Source: a virus. Taken from it: DNA of 42,539 nucleotides. Positions 16,402 to 25,376 of the stretch are shown one piece after another. The stretch covers positions 1-42,539 of the IMG/VR virus record IMGVR_UViG_3300024518_003154. One strand, written 5' to 3'. Under the pieces are notes generated by a model. The model did not search any database. It was given only the letters and a program-made list of their open reading frames with translations, and was not told the DNA's origin. Every line of letters starts with the position of its first letter. The stretch's first letter is position 1. The translations under genes and the position numbers were made by a program.

Positions 16402-17022
16402 ATGTTAAATAATATAGCAGATAAAATATACTACATTAATCTAGATGCTAGAACGGATAGGCGTTCCGACATGGAGTCTGAATTTTCTAGATTGGGAATA
16501 ACGGCTGAAAGAGTTGTACCTGTGGATAAAGACACATTATCTATTGATGATGATTTTCTAGGTAGATATCCTGCAGGTGCTAAGAGTTTAAGGTTAGCTA
16601 CTATCGACATTCTTCAAGATGCTATCGATAATAATTATGATAAAATAATTATCTTGGAGGATGATGTAAAGTTTAAAAAATACTTTAATGATTACGAAGT
16701 GTTTTTAGATAATCTACCTGATGATTGGGAGATGTTTCATTTTGGATGTTGGCCTTTAAAAGGTAATCCATCTAAAACATTCAAGGGTGGATTTCGTTTA
16801 AGAAGGATTGATAAGGCTGAAGGATGTCATGCTTATATGATTAATAGAGATATGATATCTTTATATAAAACATTGTTAGAAACTTATGATGCTCCTATCG
16901 ATTATGTAACGGCAGAGTATGTTCATACTAGAGGTAATAGTTATTCTTTTCACAAGAACTTGTCTCAACAAAAGTCTGGATGGAGTGATATTTCTGAATC
17001 AAACGAAAATAGAGATATATAA
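16402..17022 (+). CDS. GT25-type glycosyltransferase
   Basis: The 206-residue protein opens with 'KIYYINLDARTDRR' (residues 8-21), the hallmark of glycosyltransferase family 25 (LPS/Lob-type). It has 'KIIILEDDVKF' with the metal-binding acidic triad at residues 86-88, followed by 'WEMFHFGCW' and 'GCHAYMINRDM'. Family members transfer sugar from a nucleotide donor to a glycan or protein acceptor. It is embedded in the virion block, 1 base after the spike gene and overlapping the next connector gene by one base. It is therefore co-translated with particle proteins, which hints at modification of a virion protein or of host surface glycan. The catalytic motif looks intact. Confidence 0.8.
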   Translation: MLNNIADKIYYINLDARTDRRSDMESEFSRLGITAERVVPVDKDTLSIDDDFLGRYPAGAKSLRLATIDILQDAIDNNYDKIIILEDDVKFKKYFNDYEVFLDNLPDDWEMFHFGCWPLKGNPSKTFKGGFRLRRIDKAEGCHAYMINRDMISLYKTLLETYDAPIDYVTAEYVHTRGNSYSFHKNLSQQKSGWSDISESNENRDI

Positions 17023-17684
17023 TGGCGATAATTGGAGATATACATAGCTTCATAAAGAGGCAGTTAAAAAAAGAGAGATCGTCATGGTTGACTCCTGAAG
17101 GTATTGATCAGGCAATTAACAATGCGAGTCTTGATTTGTTTAATGAATACATAGGTCATGTGAAGCAATTTCAACAGGGAGTCTTGTTGACAGGAGGCCC
17201 AGAAAGGAATAAGAAAATATACAATAGCTTAAGACCATTTAAAAAGACTGCTACTATATCTTTAACTAGTGGAATAGGGTCTTTACCTAGTGACTATGCA
17301 TATGACTCCATGGTAAGAACTACTGCAGGAGTCGAGGCAAAAGTTATTGATGATAAGGATTGGTCTTATAGGTTGAGTAGAATTACGGCTGCACCTACAG
17401 ATTTAAAACCAGTAGTTAGATTAGAGGCTACTTCAATAGAGGCTTCTCCTACAACTGTTGCTTCCGTGAATTTAAGTTATTGGGCATTGCCTACAGATGT
17501 TGAATGGGCGTATACAGTAGTTAGTAGTCGGCCCGTATATGATGATGGATCAAGCACCGACTTTGAGTGGAGTAAGGAAGATGTTCCAGAAATCCAACAA
17601 AGAGCTTTGCAATATCTAGGTAATAGATTGGAAGACCCAATTATATCTCAAGCGTCTAATGCAAGAAAACAAACAGGTTTATAA
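17022..17684 (+). CDS. Head-tail connector or adaptor protein
   Basis: A 220-residue protein with an N-terminal helical segment ('DIHSFIKRQLKKERSSWLTPEGIDQAINNASLDLFNEYIG') and a beta-rich C-terminal part ('TVASVNLSYWALPTDVEW'). It is the first of four genes joined by TAATG overlaps leading to the tail nozzle. This position and layout match podovirus adaptor proteins that seat below the portal. A dispersed motif lies inside it. No motif proves the assignment. Confidence 0.5.
   Translation: MAIIGDIHSFIKRQLKKERSSWLTPEGIDQAINNASLDLFNEYIGHVKQFQQGVLLTGGPERNKKIYNSLRPFKKTATISLTSGIGSLPSDYAYDSMVRTTAGVEAKVIDDKDWSYRLSRITAAPTDLKPVVRLEATSIEASPTTVASVNLSYWALPTDVEWAYTVVSSRPVYDDGSSTDFEWSKEDVPEIQQRALQYLGNRLEDPIISQASNARKQTGL
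17189..17200 (+). repeat. Dispersed motif site 10
   Basis: GACAGGAGGCCC in the connector gene; the free pair is GC instead of A/T. Confidence 0.55.
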
Positions 17685-18310
17685 TGGCTTTTATTACACT
17701 AGGAACATTAGCAGAGCAAGTAGAACTTTTATATGGAGGCGGAAGCCTTTCTAGAGATAGTTCCATTGAGCGTGAGGATATAATTCTATTAGTTAAACAA
17801 GTTGCTAGTAGAGTAGTTGTTGAGCATTTGACAGCTAAATTTAAAACGTTTGATTATGTTGAGGATTTTCATTTTATCCATGCTTATTATGCTCAGTCTG
17901 TTGCTGAAGATGTTAATACTGGATTAAACTATGTGGATCTCCCGACTGTTCCTTTTGCATTGCCAGAGAACAGGGGTGTTAAAGAAATATATCCGTCAAA
18001 GAATATTAACAATCCTTATATGCCAATTGCTGCAGGTATGGTTTCCTTTTTTAAGGATGCTTTAGTTGGAGAGGTTGCTTATTCGATTGAAAAGAATAGA
18101 GTCTATTTTCACAACATGTGTAATATTCCACCAAGTGTAACTATCAAACTTGTGTTAGTTGCCCCAGAAGAATTAACAGACTCTGAACAATTCTTCTTAC
18201 CTTATGAGTTTCAAGAAGCTGTGGTAGTAGAGTGTTTAAAAGTACTTGGACTGGAGAACCCTGAAGACAAGACAAATGATTCTATAGAAGATAAAAACCC
18301 TAATCAATAA
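17684..18310 (+). CDS. Head-tail connector protein, second
   Basis: A 208-residue protein with helices at the N-terminus ('REDIILLVKQVASRVVVEHLTAKF'), then beta strands, and a C-terminal helix 'PYEFQEAVVVECLKVLGL'. It shares the pattern of helix, beta core and C-terminal 'EEA'-type helix with the next gene, so the two may be paralogous connector subunits. Its start shares the TAATG junction with the preceding gene and its end does so with the next. Function inferred from place. Confidence 0.5.
   Translation: MAFITLGTLAEQVELLYGGGSLSRDSSIEREDIILLVKQVASRVVVEHLTAKFKTFDYVEDFHFIHAYYAQSVAEDVNTGLNYVDLPTVPFALPENRGVKEIYPSKNINNPYMPIAAGMVSFFKDALVGEVAYSIEKNRVYFHNMCNIPPSVTIKLVLVAPEELTDSEQFFLPYEFQEAVVVECLKVLGLENPEDKTNDSIEDKNPNQ
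18249..18260 (+). repeat. Dispersed motif site 11
   Basis: GACTGGAGAACC near the 3' end of the second connector gene, starting at a second codon position (Gly-Leu-Glu-Asn-Pro). Confidence 0.7.
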
Positions 18311-19161
18311 TGCCAAATGTATTTAATATAGGAGGAGACAACTCCTTTGATAGAGATAATATAAATCAGCCACAGAAACCAATAGCTGATCAACCAGGAT
18401 ATAAACCACTTAGGGATGTTGTAAAGAGGACATTAGCTGAGATGGGAGAGACTGGAATGCATAAGTTTGCATTGTATAAAAGCTATGGCATTGATTTTCT
18501 AAGGGATTATTTCACCATGGTCGGAGCTTCTAGGAATGTAAAAACTAGAGAGCTTGAAGTTGATTCATTAAAAAGGGTCACCTTACCTGATGATTATATT
18601 GACACGGTAAAGATCGGAGTTAGAGTTGGAGACCATGTTGAGGTTTTTCTACATGATGAAGAATTAGCTTTATATACAGACACATCTGAATGCGGAGTTA
18701 ATCAACCAAACCCTAGCACTCACTCACAAGAGGATGAGGCATCGTTTGACTATAGCAATGGATCTTGGTTCTCTAATCCTTTAAACTCTTATGGAGAGCA
18801 TACAGGAGGGTTTTACGGGTATGGAGCAAGTAAAATAAAGAATAGCTTTACTATTGATAATGGGGCTATTCAATTAAGTTCTAATATTACATGTGAAACT
18901 ATATACATTGAATATATTAGTTCGGATATAATTTACGGAGAAGATACTTTTGTTCCTATCATTGCAGAAGAGGCTTGCAAGTCTTACATTAAATGGAAGT
19001 TTGAAAGCGATAGAAGACAGCCTGTAGAATATATTGTTAATAGAAGGCAAAGAGAATACTCAAATAATATTAAATTAGCTAAGAGAAGGTTGAAACCTTT
19101 AACTGTAGAAGATATAATTCACGCTACAAGAGCTGCATTTAACATGAATTTCAAATCTTAA
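18310..19161 (+). CDS. Tail tubular or stopper-like connector protein
   Basis: The 283-residue protein starts with a short disordered stretch. It then has the helix 'LRDVVKRTLAEMGETGMHKFALYKSYGIDFLRDYF', a beta core ('VKIGVRVGDHVEVFLHDEELALY'), and a C-terminal helical end 'EEACKSYIKWKFESDRRQPVEYIVNRRQREYSNNIKLAKRRLK'. That end is characteristic of T7 gp11-type tail tubular proteins, where it packs against the nozzle. It is coupled by TAATG overlaps to both neighbours and lies directly before the nozzle gene, as expected. Confidence 0.6.
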   Translation: MPNVFNIGGDNSFDRDNINQPQKPIADQPGYKPLRDVVKRTLAEMGETGMHKFALYKSYGIDFLRDYFTMVGASRNVKTRELEVDSLKRVTLPDDYIDTVKIGVRVGDHVEVFLHDEELALYTDTSECGVNQPNPSTHSQEDEASFDYSNGSWFSNPLNSYGEHTGGFYGYGASKIKNSFTIDNGAIQLSSNITCETIYIEYISSDIIYGEDTFVPIIAEEACKSYIKWKFESDRRQPVEYIVNRRQREYSNNIKLAKRRLKPLTVEDIIHATRAAFNMNFKS

Positions 19162-22100
19162 TGAAAGATACTAACACCCATAATTTTACTGGAGGATTAA
19201 ATTTAGATGACGATCCTAGAACTATTCCTGCTGAGGACTGGAGATCCGCATTAAACATTAGGGTAGATGCTCCTGGTGTTTTATTAGGAAATTCAAATGT
19301 AGTACAGAATGTATTAGGGAATGAAGAGGTAACGACAATTAAGTTGTTGGATGGATCTGGCGCATCTCCTCCTGCAGGGGATAATACGGTTATAGGGTTT
19401 TATGAAGATAGGAATTCAGACTCTGCATTCTACTTTCTATATAATAGTAATGCAAATCACTGTATATTACAGTATAAATTCGCAGATGAGACTATTTATA
19501 AGATAGTTGAAGATCCTATTTTAAACTTTAGTTTGTCTAATAAAATTACGGGCACATCGTTTATTGATAACCAATTATGTTGGGGTGATGATTTGAATCC
19601 GTACAGGAAGTTGAATGTAGTTGAGGTTGCAAACTATTCTACTCCATTAATTGAGGATCACATATCTTTAATTAAGAGACCTCCAATGTATCCTATAGAT
19701 GGAACTAGAGGAGAAGATAGTGAGGAAGATAATTTAGGAGGGAAGCCTTATTGGTTTATCTATAGATATTTATATAAGGATGGGGAGAGAAGTGTATGGA
19801 GTCCTGAGAGTAAAAGCTACTCTACTGATTTTAATGATTTTGAGGCTACTTACACTAAGGTTGATTATAATTATATCGACTTAAGTGTATCGACTGGAGA
19901 ACCCACGCTGTCAAGCTCAAAGTATGATGAATTAATAGATAAGATTGAAATAGCATTTAAAGATGGAGAGTTAAATAGCTATAAGCAGTTTAAGAGTTTA
20001 GATTTCGCTACTACTAGATTATTAAGCACATGGGTTACGTTTAGGAATAAAGATGATAGTTATATTGTTCCTAGTTCTGAGGTTGATAAAACAGTAGATG
20101 CTGTTCCATTATATGGGAAGGCTTTAGTCGGTATAGATAACAGAGTCTTATTAGGTAATTATGTTGAAGGATATGATAGTCAAGATTTATTAGTCAATAC
20201 GGTATTTAACGAAGCTATAGAGCAGTCTTATGTTTTTCCACAGAATTATGAAGGGTGTCTATCTCCTAATGGGAAATACAAGGTAGGAGTGGTTTTCTTT
20301 GATGATTACGGAAGAACGAATGGAGTTACAACAAGTGATGATTTAATATTTGATAGTTCTTTTATTGCAGCAACTACAGGGGGTAATCATAATTTATATT
20401 ACTTAAACTTTATTCTTCAAAACAACGCAGCTAATATTCCTGATTGGGCATCTCATTATAGATTGTGCATAACTGAGAACCTTAAAATGACTAGTTACAC
20501 ATGGGTTGGTCAGCCTGAAAAAGTTGATGGCACATCTTTAATCTATTTTAAAGGTAGGTATAAAGATGATAACGGGAACGATGTTGATTCTGATAATTTA
20601 ATTTTTCTTAAAACAATCAATGATGAAACACCTATAGAGGTGTTGATTAATACAACTTCATTAATTGAGACAGGAACAGCATATAATTATTCAGAAGGAG
20701 ATAGGATAGTATGGTATCCCCCTAAAAATTCAGGTGTTTTTTATGATCTTCTTGTGTTGGGTGTTGAGGAGATAAGTGGTCAAAACTACGTTCGTGCAGA
20801 ATGGGATATCAATGACGAGCAAGGAGTTAATCTTATTCCTGATCCTAACTATGATGGAGATCCTAGTTTTTCGTTTGATGCAGGTGGTGCGCCAAATGGA
20901 GAAGATTGGTGGACTTCTGCTGGTCAAGATGTGGAATTAGTTCATGTTGATTTAACAGGAGGTGCTGGAACTATTACATATTCAACATGGAGTTATATTT
21001 CAAATTCAGCAATAGAAGTTACATTCCCTGCCCCAACTGGGGGAGCATCAGATCTTTATGCTGTTTCTGACGTGGTTAACTACCCTGTCGCAATGAACAG
21101 GAATGGGGTTTATTTCTTTAACATGACAGTTACTACATCAGGAGAAGTCCCTGATGATATGTGTATTACTTTTTATGCTGATGCTGGAAGATCAGATGAG
21201 GAAATTACTGTTGTTTTTTCTGAATCAGATCCTTTATTAACTGTTGGAGGAGAAGAAGGCGTTGATATAACCTTTAATAATACTTATGTTATGTTTGGTT
21301 ATATAATAGCACCTAGTTCTTTTGACCCATCTTACATTGGGTATAGGGTGAGTAAATTAGACGTTAGTCCAGGGGCAACATCTACAATCAGAGTCTCTTC
21401 ATTTAAAATAAGTAGTGGTGCAATGATCTCGTCTGCAAATTATAGTGGATCTACAACACCTTCTATAGCTCAAATATACACTCCAAGAGTAAATACTTCT
21501 GATGATGTGTTTTATGAGTTTGGAGATACATACAAAGTAATAGATCCTTATGAATCTGGTCGTACTTTAGAGAAATCAATTTTTGTATCTGGTGATTATA
21601 GATTTCAAATAGGAGATTCTTATTATAATTATTACAACCACACGTCTGTATCAGGAGCTTTCTACTTCTCTCAAGGGAGTAATTTAACATCTAATCTAGA
21701 TGCTCCTAGTTTTGGAAGGATAAATGCAGATATAGAATTAAAACAAAAAAGAATAAAAACTGGGATAAGGTTCAGTGATCCATTTATTGATGAGAGTAAT
21801 TTAAATGGCACATCAACATTTGATTCAATAAACAGTAAAATACTAGCCTCGGAGCTTGGCCCTATTCAGAAACTACAAGGAGCTGGAGATGTTCAACAGG
21901 AAGGATCGGTTCTCCTGTCTATTCATGAAGAGGATACGGTATCGATCTATGTGGGTAAAGTTGAATACACTGATAATTCAGGACAATCAAATGTAGTTAC
22001 ATCTGATAAAGTTCTAGGAACTACTAGGGTTTTACAAGGGGGATATGGAACATTAAATCCAGAGAGTATTGTTCAATACAGTTCTCAAGTGTATGGGTTC

Positions 22101-22844
22101 GATGCAACTAAAGGTAAGATATGGCGTTATGGTAATAACGGAATGTTCCCTATTAGTGATATAAAGGTAGCTTCTCTATCTAACTTGTTAGGTCGAATGA
22201 CTATTAGTGCTTTAGGGAATAGTGGAACAGCTAATATACTAGGGCAGTATGATCCATTAAATGATGAGTATATAATCTCGGCAGATATAGACGGGAGTAC
22301 CTACTTCACTTCTGCTTATGCAATAGCTTTATCATGGTCTAATAAGAGAGAGAGATGGGTTAGTTTTTGGAATTACACTCCAGAATGGATGGGGAGAATA
22401 AACAATATACTACTAACGTTTGACGATGGTAAATTATATAAGCATGGATTTAATTCTTCTTATGGTGAGTTTTACGGGGTAAATTATGATGCTAGTATAA
22501 AAACGGTATCTAATAAATACCCTAAAGCTATTAAGTTATGGGAAGATTTAAGTGTTGAAGGAAATGTTGTATGGTATGCCGATGCTATTACTAATGAACC
22601 AGGACAATCAACAAGTACCTTAGATTCAGACTTTGAAGATTATGAGGGGGTATTTTATTCTTATTTATTTAGGGATGAGAATACGCCAAATGTGGTGTCT
22701 CCTCAAACTCCATTATTACATGGGGATGAAATGAGAAGTGACTATATTGAGATTACGTGGAAGAACGAGGATGCTACACAGGCTTTATTAAGGTCTGCAA
22801 ACGTAGGGTTCTTCATTAGTTCAGGACACGACAATGTAAAATAA
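19161..22844 (+). CDS. Tail nozzle (tail tubular B-like) protein with inserted carbohydrate-binding-like domain
   Basis: The 1227-residue protein starts with 'FTGGLNLDDDPRTIPAEDWRSALNIRVD', the standard opening of podovirus nozzle proteins. It continues with propeller-like repeats ('NNLLGNYVEGY', 'YFTSAYAIALSWSNKRERWVSFWNY') to a receptor-distal end. Residues about 556-752 differ: they start 'NLIPDPNYDGDP...WWTS' and end 'IRVSSFKIS', the shape of a CBM4/9-type jelly-roll. This points to a sugar-binding insertion at the tail tip. The gene carries three dispersed motif sites and is the last in the TAATG chain. Confidence 0.7.
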   Translation: MKDTNTHNFTGGLNLDDDPRTIPAEDWRSALNIRVDAPGVLLGNSNVVQNVLGNEEVTTIKLLDGSGASPPAGDNTVIGFYEDRNSDSAFYFLYNSNANHCILQYKFADETIYKIVEDPILNFSLSNKITGTSFIDNQLCWGDDLNPYRKLNVVEVANYSTPLIEDHISLIKRPPMYPIDGTRGEDSEEDNLGGKPYWFIYRYLYKDGERSVWSPESKSYSTDFNDFEATYTKVDYNYIDLSVSTGEPTLSSSKYDELIDKIEIAFKDGELNSYKQFKSLDFATTRLLSTWVTFRNKDDSYIVPSSEVDKTVDAVPLYGKALVGIDNRVLLGNYVEGYDSQDLLVNTVFNEAIEQSYVFPQNYEGCLSPNGKYKVGVVFFDDYGRTNGVTTSDDLIFDSSFIAATTGGNHNLYYLNFILQNNAANIPDWASHYRLCITENLKMTSYTWVGQPEKVDGTSLIYFKGRYKDDNGNDVDSDNLIFLKTINDETPIEVLINTTSLIETGTAYNYSEGDRIVWYPPKNSGVFYDLLVLGVEEISGQNYVRAEWDINDEQGVNLIPDPNYDGDPSFSFDAGGAPNGEDWWTSAGQDVELVHVDLTGGAGTITYSTWSYISNSAIEVTFPAPTGGASDLYAVSDVVNYPVAMNRNGVYFFNMTVTTSGEVPDDMCITFYADAGRSDEEITVVFSESDPLLTVGGEEGVDITFNNTYVMFGYIIAPSSFDPSYIGYRVSKLDVSPGATSTIRVSSFKISSGAMISSANYSGSTTPSIAQIYTPRVNTSDDVFYEFGDTYKVIDPYESGRTLEKSIFVSGDYRFQIGDSYYNYYNHTSVSGAFYFSQGSNLTSNLDAPSFGRINADIELKQKRIKTGIRFSDPFIDESNLNGTSTFDSINSKILASELGPIQKLQGAGDVQQEGSVLLSIHEEDTVSIYVGKVEYTDNSGQSNVVTSDKVLGTTRVLQGGYGTLNPESIVQYSSQVYGFDATKGKIWRYGNNGMFPISDIKVASLSNLLGRMTISALGNSGTANILGQYDPLNDEYIISADIDGSTYFTSAYAIALSWSNKRERWVSFWNYTPEWMGRINNILLTFDDGKLYKHGFNSSYGEFYGVNYDASIKTVSNKYPKAIKLWEDLSVEGNVVWYADAITNEPGQSTSTLDSDFEDYEGVFYSYLFRDENTPNVVSPQTPLLHGDEMRSDYIEITWKNEDATQALLRSANVGFFISSGHDNVK
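19236..19247 (+). repeat. Dispersed motif site 12
   Basis: GACTGGAGATCC in the nozzle gene, in frame as Asp-Trp-Arg-Ser. Confidence 0.7.
19892..19903 (+). repeat. Dispersed motif site 13
   Basis: GACTGGAGAACC, 656 bp after site 12, starting at a third codon position (Ser-Thr-Gly-Glu-Pro). Confidence 0.7.
21908..21919 (-). repeat. Dispersed motif site 14
   Basis: GACAGGAGAACC on the minus strand, antisense in the nozzle gene. Confidence 0.7.
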
Positions 22845-22874
22845 AATTCGTATATTTAACAAAATAACAAGATT

Positions 22875-23432
22875 ATGCTACTAAACATGATGATGGCTGG
22901 TGGGGTTGCTAGAGGGATCAAAGGTCTTTCTCAAAAAAAACAAGCAAAGAAGATTGATGATACTCGTCCTGAGTATACTATGCCTGAAGATTTACTGAAT
23001 ACTAATGCAATGTATAAGGCCGCTAAGAATGGTCGAATGGCAGGAGCAGGAATTGTAGAGAATCAGATTGATCAAGGAATGGCTGAGACGGTCGCTGGGG
23101 CACATAAAATAGGAGGTTCGGCTATTGATCAGTTGGCAGCTATTAGTGGCGCACAAGGTCAGAAAGCTAGTTCTCAACAGAATTTAGCCATGCAAGAACA
23201 ACAATTCCAACAAAGCATGATGGGTGGATTAGCTCAATCTAATCAAGCGGTAGCTGCAGGAAGAGATGTTGAGTTCGATTATAACAAGAATCAAGAATTT
23301 CAATATAATAGGAGAAAGAAAAATATGTTAGACTCTGCAGGAGACTACAATCAAATGCAGTTCTTTGATTCAGTTAGTAGAGCAGGATCTGATATTTTAC
23401 AATTATTACCAAGTCTGATCCCAGGAGTATAA
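22875..23432 (+). CDS. Internal virion (ejection) protein, small
   Basis: The 185-residue protein is Gln/Met/Ala/Gly-rich. It has a short hydrophobic N-terminus ('MLLNMMMAGGVARGIKGL'), then long low-complexity helices such as 'QQNLAMQEQQFQQSMMGGLAQSNQAVAAG', and a hydrophobic end 'DILQLLPSLIPGV'. This matches gp14-like ejection proteins, the first internal protein released to build the channel across the host envelope. It follows the nozzle and precedes the two larger internal proteins, the order seen in T7-like phages. Confidence 0.65.
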   Translation: MLLNMMMAGGVARGIKGLSQKKQAKKIDDTRPEYTMPEDLLNTNAMYKAAKNGRMAGAGIVENQIDQGMAETVAGAHKIGGSAIDQLAAISGAQGQKASSQQNLAMQEQQFQQSMMGGLAQSNQAVAAGRDVEFDYNKNQEFQYNRRKKNMLDSAGDYNQMQFFDSVSRAGSDILQLLPSLIPGV

Positions 23433-23439
23433 AAATAGT

Positions 23440-25371
23440 ATGGCTACAAAATCACCTTTTTCAGAACAGGCAACTAGTGCTTTATCTCAAGATATAGGTA
23501 AAGCAGGTAAGTTTGCTATGCAGCCTCTACATTCTTTTGAGAAATTGGCTGGTCAATTATCGGCTAAAGATAATGCTAAGGCTCAAGCAAAAGCAAAAAA
23601 GGATGCTCAAGCTTTAAAGAATGCTGGTGATGTGAAATATAATATCGCTGCGTTTAGCAAAAAACAAGCAAAACACGCTGCCGATAATATGGAAAAGACG
23701 GGTGCTGAATTGGTTAAACTTCTTGATTCAGGGGATGATCCAACTCCTTTTATCATTCAGAAGGAGTTAGAGGCAAAATCGTTTTCAACTAGAAACACGG
23801 CTCTTAATGATGAATATGTTGCTAGAACTAATACAGTAACCAGTTTATCATCCTTATACGATAAAGGACAGGCAAATATAACTTCGGGAATATGGTTTCA
23901 AGAAACCGCAGATCCTAATCACCCTGAGTATGTTACTTCATGGGATTCTGGCTCTGTAAATAACTATGATGGAACGAATGCTATTCATACATGGGCGAAA
24001 GATTTTAAAAATACTAATTATAGAGATTTTCTAGATTCAGAATCTGTTGCAGGAATAAATTTTGCTCAATGGATAAATAAAAAAACATCTTTTACTCTTG
24101 CGAATGAGGCAGGTAATCCTGCAGAAAATCCTAGTGAGATACATCCAAAACAGGTTGAGTCTGTCTTAGCTGATGACACTAGAAAAAGTTGGGTTAAATA
24201 TGAGGTTCTTAAAGAAGACCCTAGATACCTTCAGTTTATAAATGAAAACAAAGATGAGATTTGGGCTAATAGTCCTGAGACACTTTTAAAGTTTAATCAG
24301 GCACAAAAACTTGTGGCTAATTCAGCAGGAGGTGATTTTTCAGATGGAGGGTGGATTGCTCAATTTATGGGTAAAACAGAAACCAAGGCTTATGATATGT
24401 ATTTATCAAAAGAAAAAGCTTTGGAAAACGAATTACCAAGTCATTTAATTATAGGAGCGAAACCAGGGCAAGTAGGGGATGAGATATCTAGAAGAGAGGA
24501 CTGGAGATCCTACAAAGGACAAGGATATTTAGAGCAAGCGATAAATCTAAAAGCTAGAGATATAATGTGGGCCGAGCAGGAAAAGGAAGTGACTGCAACA
24601 TCTAAGATTGTTACAGAGAATCAAGGGTTTAGTTATGGATCAGGAGAAAAGGAAAAAGAAATATCTAAATTTGACAAAAAGATACCTGCTTTAATTTCAG
24701 GGGCTATAGAAAACCCTGTTCAGATAAATGGAGAAACGTATAATTATATAATCCCAGATAAAGGTAAACTTAGGTTTGCATATAATAGTGATAATGGCGC
24801 TCTATTGGTTCAGACACCTATAAAAGAGGGTGATACATATATGGATGGCTTAGATGAAAAAGTACATAAAGCCAAGGGAGTTAAATGGTTAACCACTAAC
24901 ACTTATAACATAAAGGTTGGGGATCAGGCAAAAATGGTTCATTTAGTTTCTGATTTGAGTGCTCAATTAGCTCAGGGATCAGGGTCTAAATTAACTGGTG
25001 CAGATTTTACAGAACACTACGAGAAAAATCTAGATTTCTTTAAATCAATGGGGTTAAGTGGCCCTGGTACTGAAGAAATGAGAAAGATTGATAACGAGAC
25101 TGCAAAGCTCAAACAAAATATATATAATATCTTGCCTAAGAGTTTTTCTGGCTTTTTTGATAATCAAATTGATGAATTAGCTAAAGATAAGAAAGCAAAG
25201 GTTAGAGAAGGTAAATGGACAGTAGCGGATGAGGATAAATATAATCTTAAATTAACTAGACTAAAAACAATTTTAAGTGATCCTGGATATCAAGGAAAAT
25301 CTTGGACTGAAATATGGAATGCGACTGAAGATCCAATTATTGATAACGATTTAGTAAAGCCAAGACCTTAA
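23440..25371 (+). CDS. Internal virion (ejection) protein, middle
   Basis: The 643-residue protein is mostly helical with many Ala/Lys/Glu/Gln residues, particularly over the first 100 residues ('ALSQDIGKAGKFAMQPLHSFEKLAGQL'). There are no membrane segments or catalytic motifs. Its place, between the small and giant internal proteins and separated from them by 7 and 5 nt, matches a gp15-like ejection protein that forms the middle of the DNA-delivery tube. Assignment is by order and composition. Confidence 0.6.
   Translation: MATKSPFSEQATSALSQDIGKAGKFAMQPLHSFEKLAGQLSAKDNAKAQAKAKKDAQALKNAGDVKYNIAAFSKKQAKHAADNMEKTGAELVKLLDSGDDPTPFIIQKELEAKSFSTRNTALNDEYVARTNTVTSLSSLYDKGQANITSGIWFQETADPNHPEYVTSWDSGSVNNYDGTNAIHTWAKDFKNTNYRDFLDSESVAGINFAQWINKKTSFTLANEAGNPAENPSEIHPKQVESVLADDTRKSWVKYEVLKEDPRYLQFINENKDEIWANSPETLLKFNQAQKLVANSAGGDFSDGGWIAQFMGKTETKAYDMYLSKEKALENELPSHLIIGAKPGQVGDEISRREDWRSYKGQGYLEQAINLKARDIMWAEQEKEVTATSKIVTENQGFSYGSGEKEKEISKFDKKIPALISGAIENPVQINGETYNYIIPDKGKLRFAYNSDNGALLVQTPIKEGDTYMDGLDEKVHKAKGVKWLTTNTYNIKVGDQAKMVHLVSDLSAQLAQGSGSKLTGADFTEHYEKNLDFFKSMGLSGPGTEEMRKIDNETAKLKQNIYNILPKSFSGFFDNQIDELAKDKKAKVREGKWTVADEDKYNLKLTRLKTILSDPGYQGKSWTEIWNATEDPIIDNDLVKPRP
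24499..24510 (+). repeat. Dispersed motif site 15
   Basis: GACTGGAGATCC, in frame as Asp-Trp-Arg-Ser, the last exact site before an 8.7-kb stretch with none. Confidence 0.7.
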
Positions 25372-25376
25372 TAATT

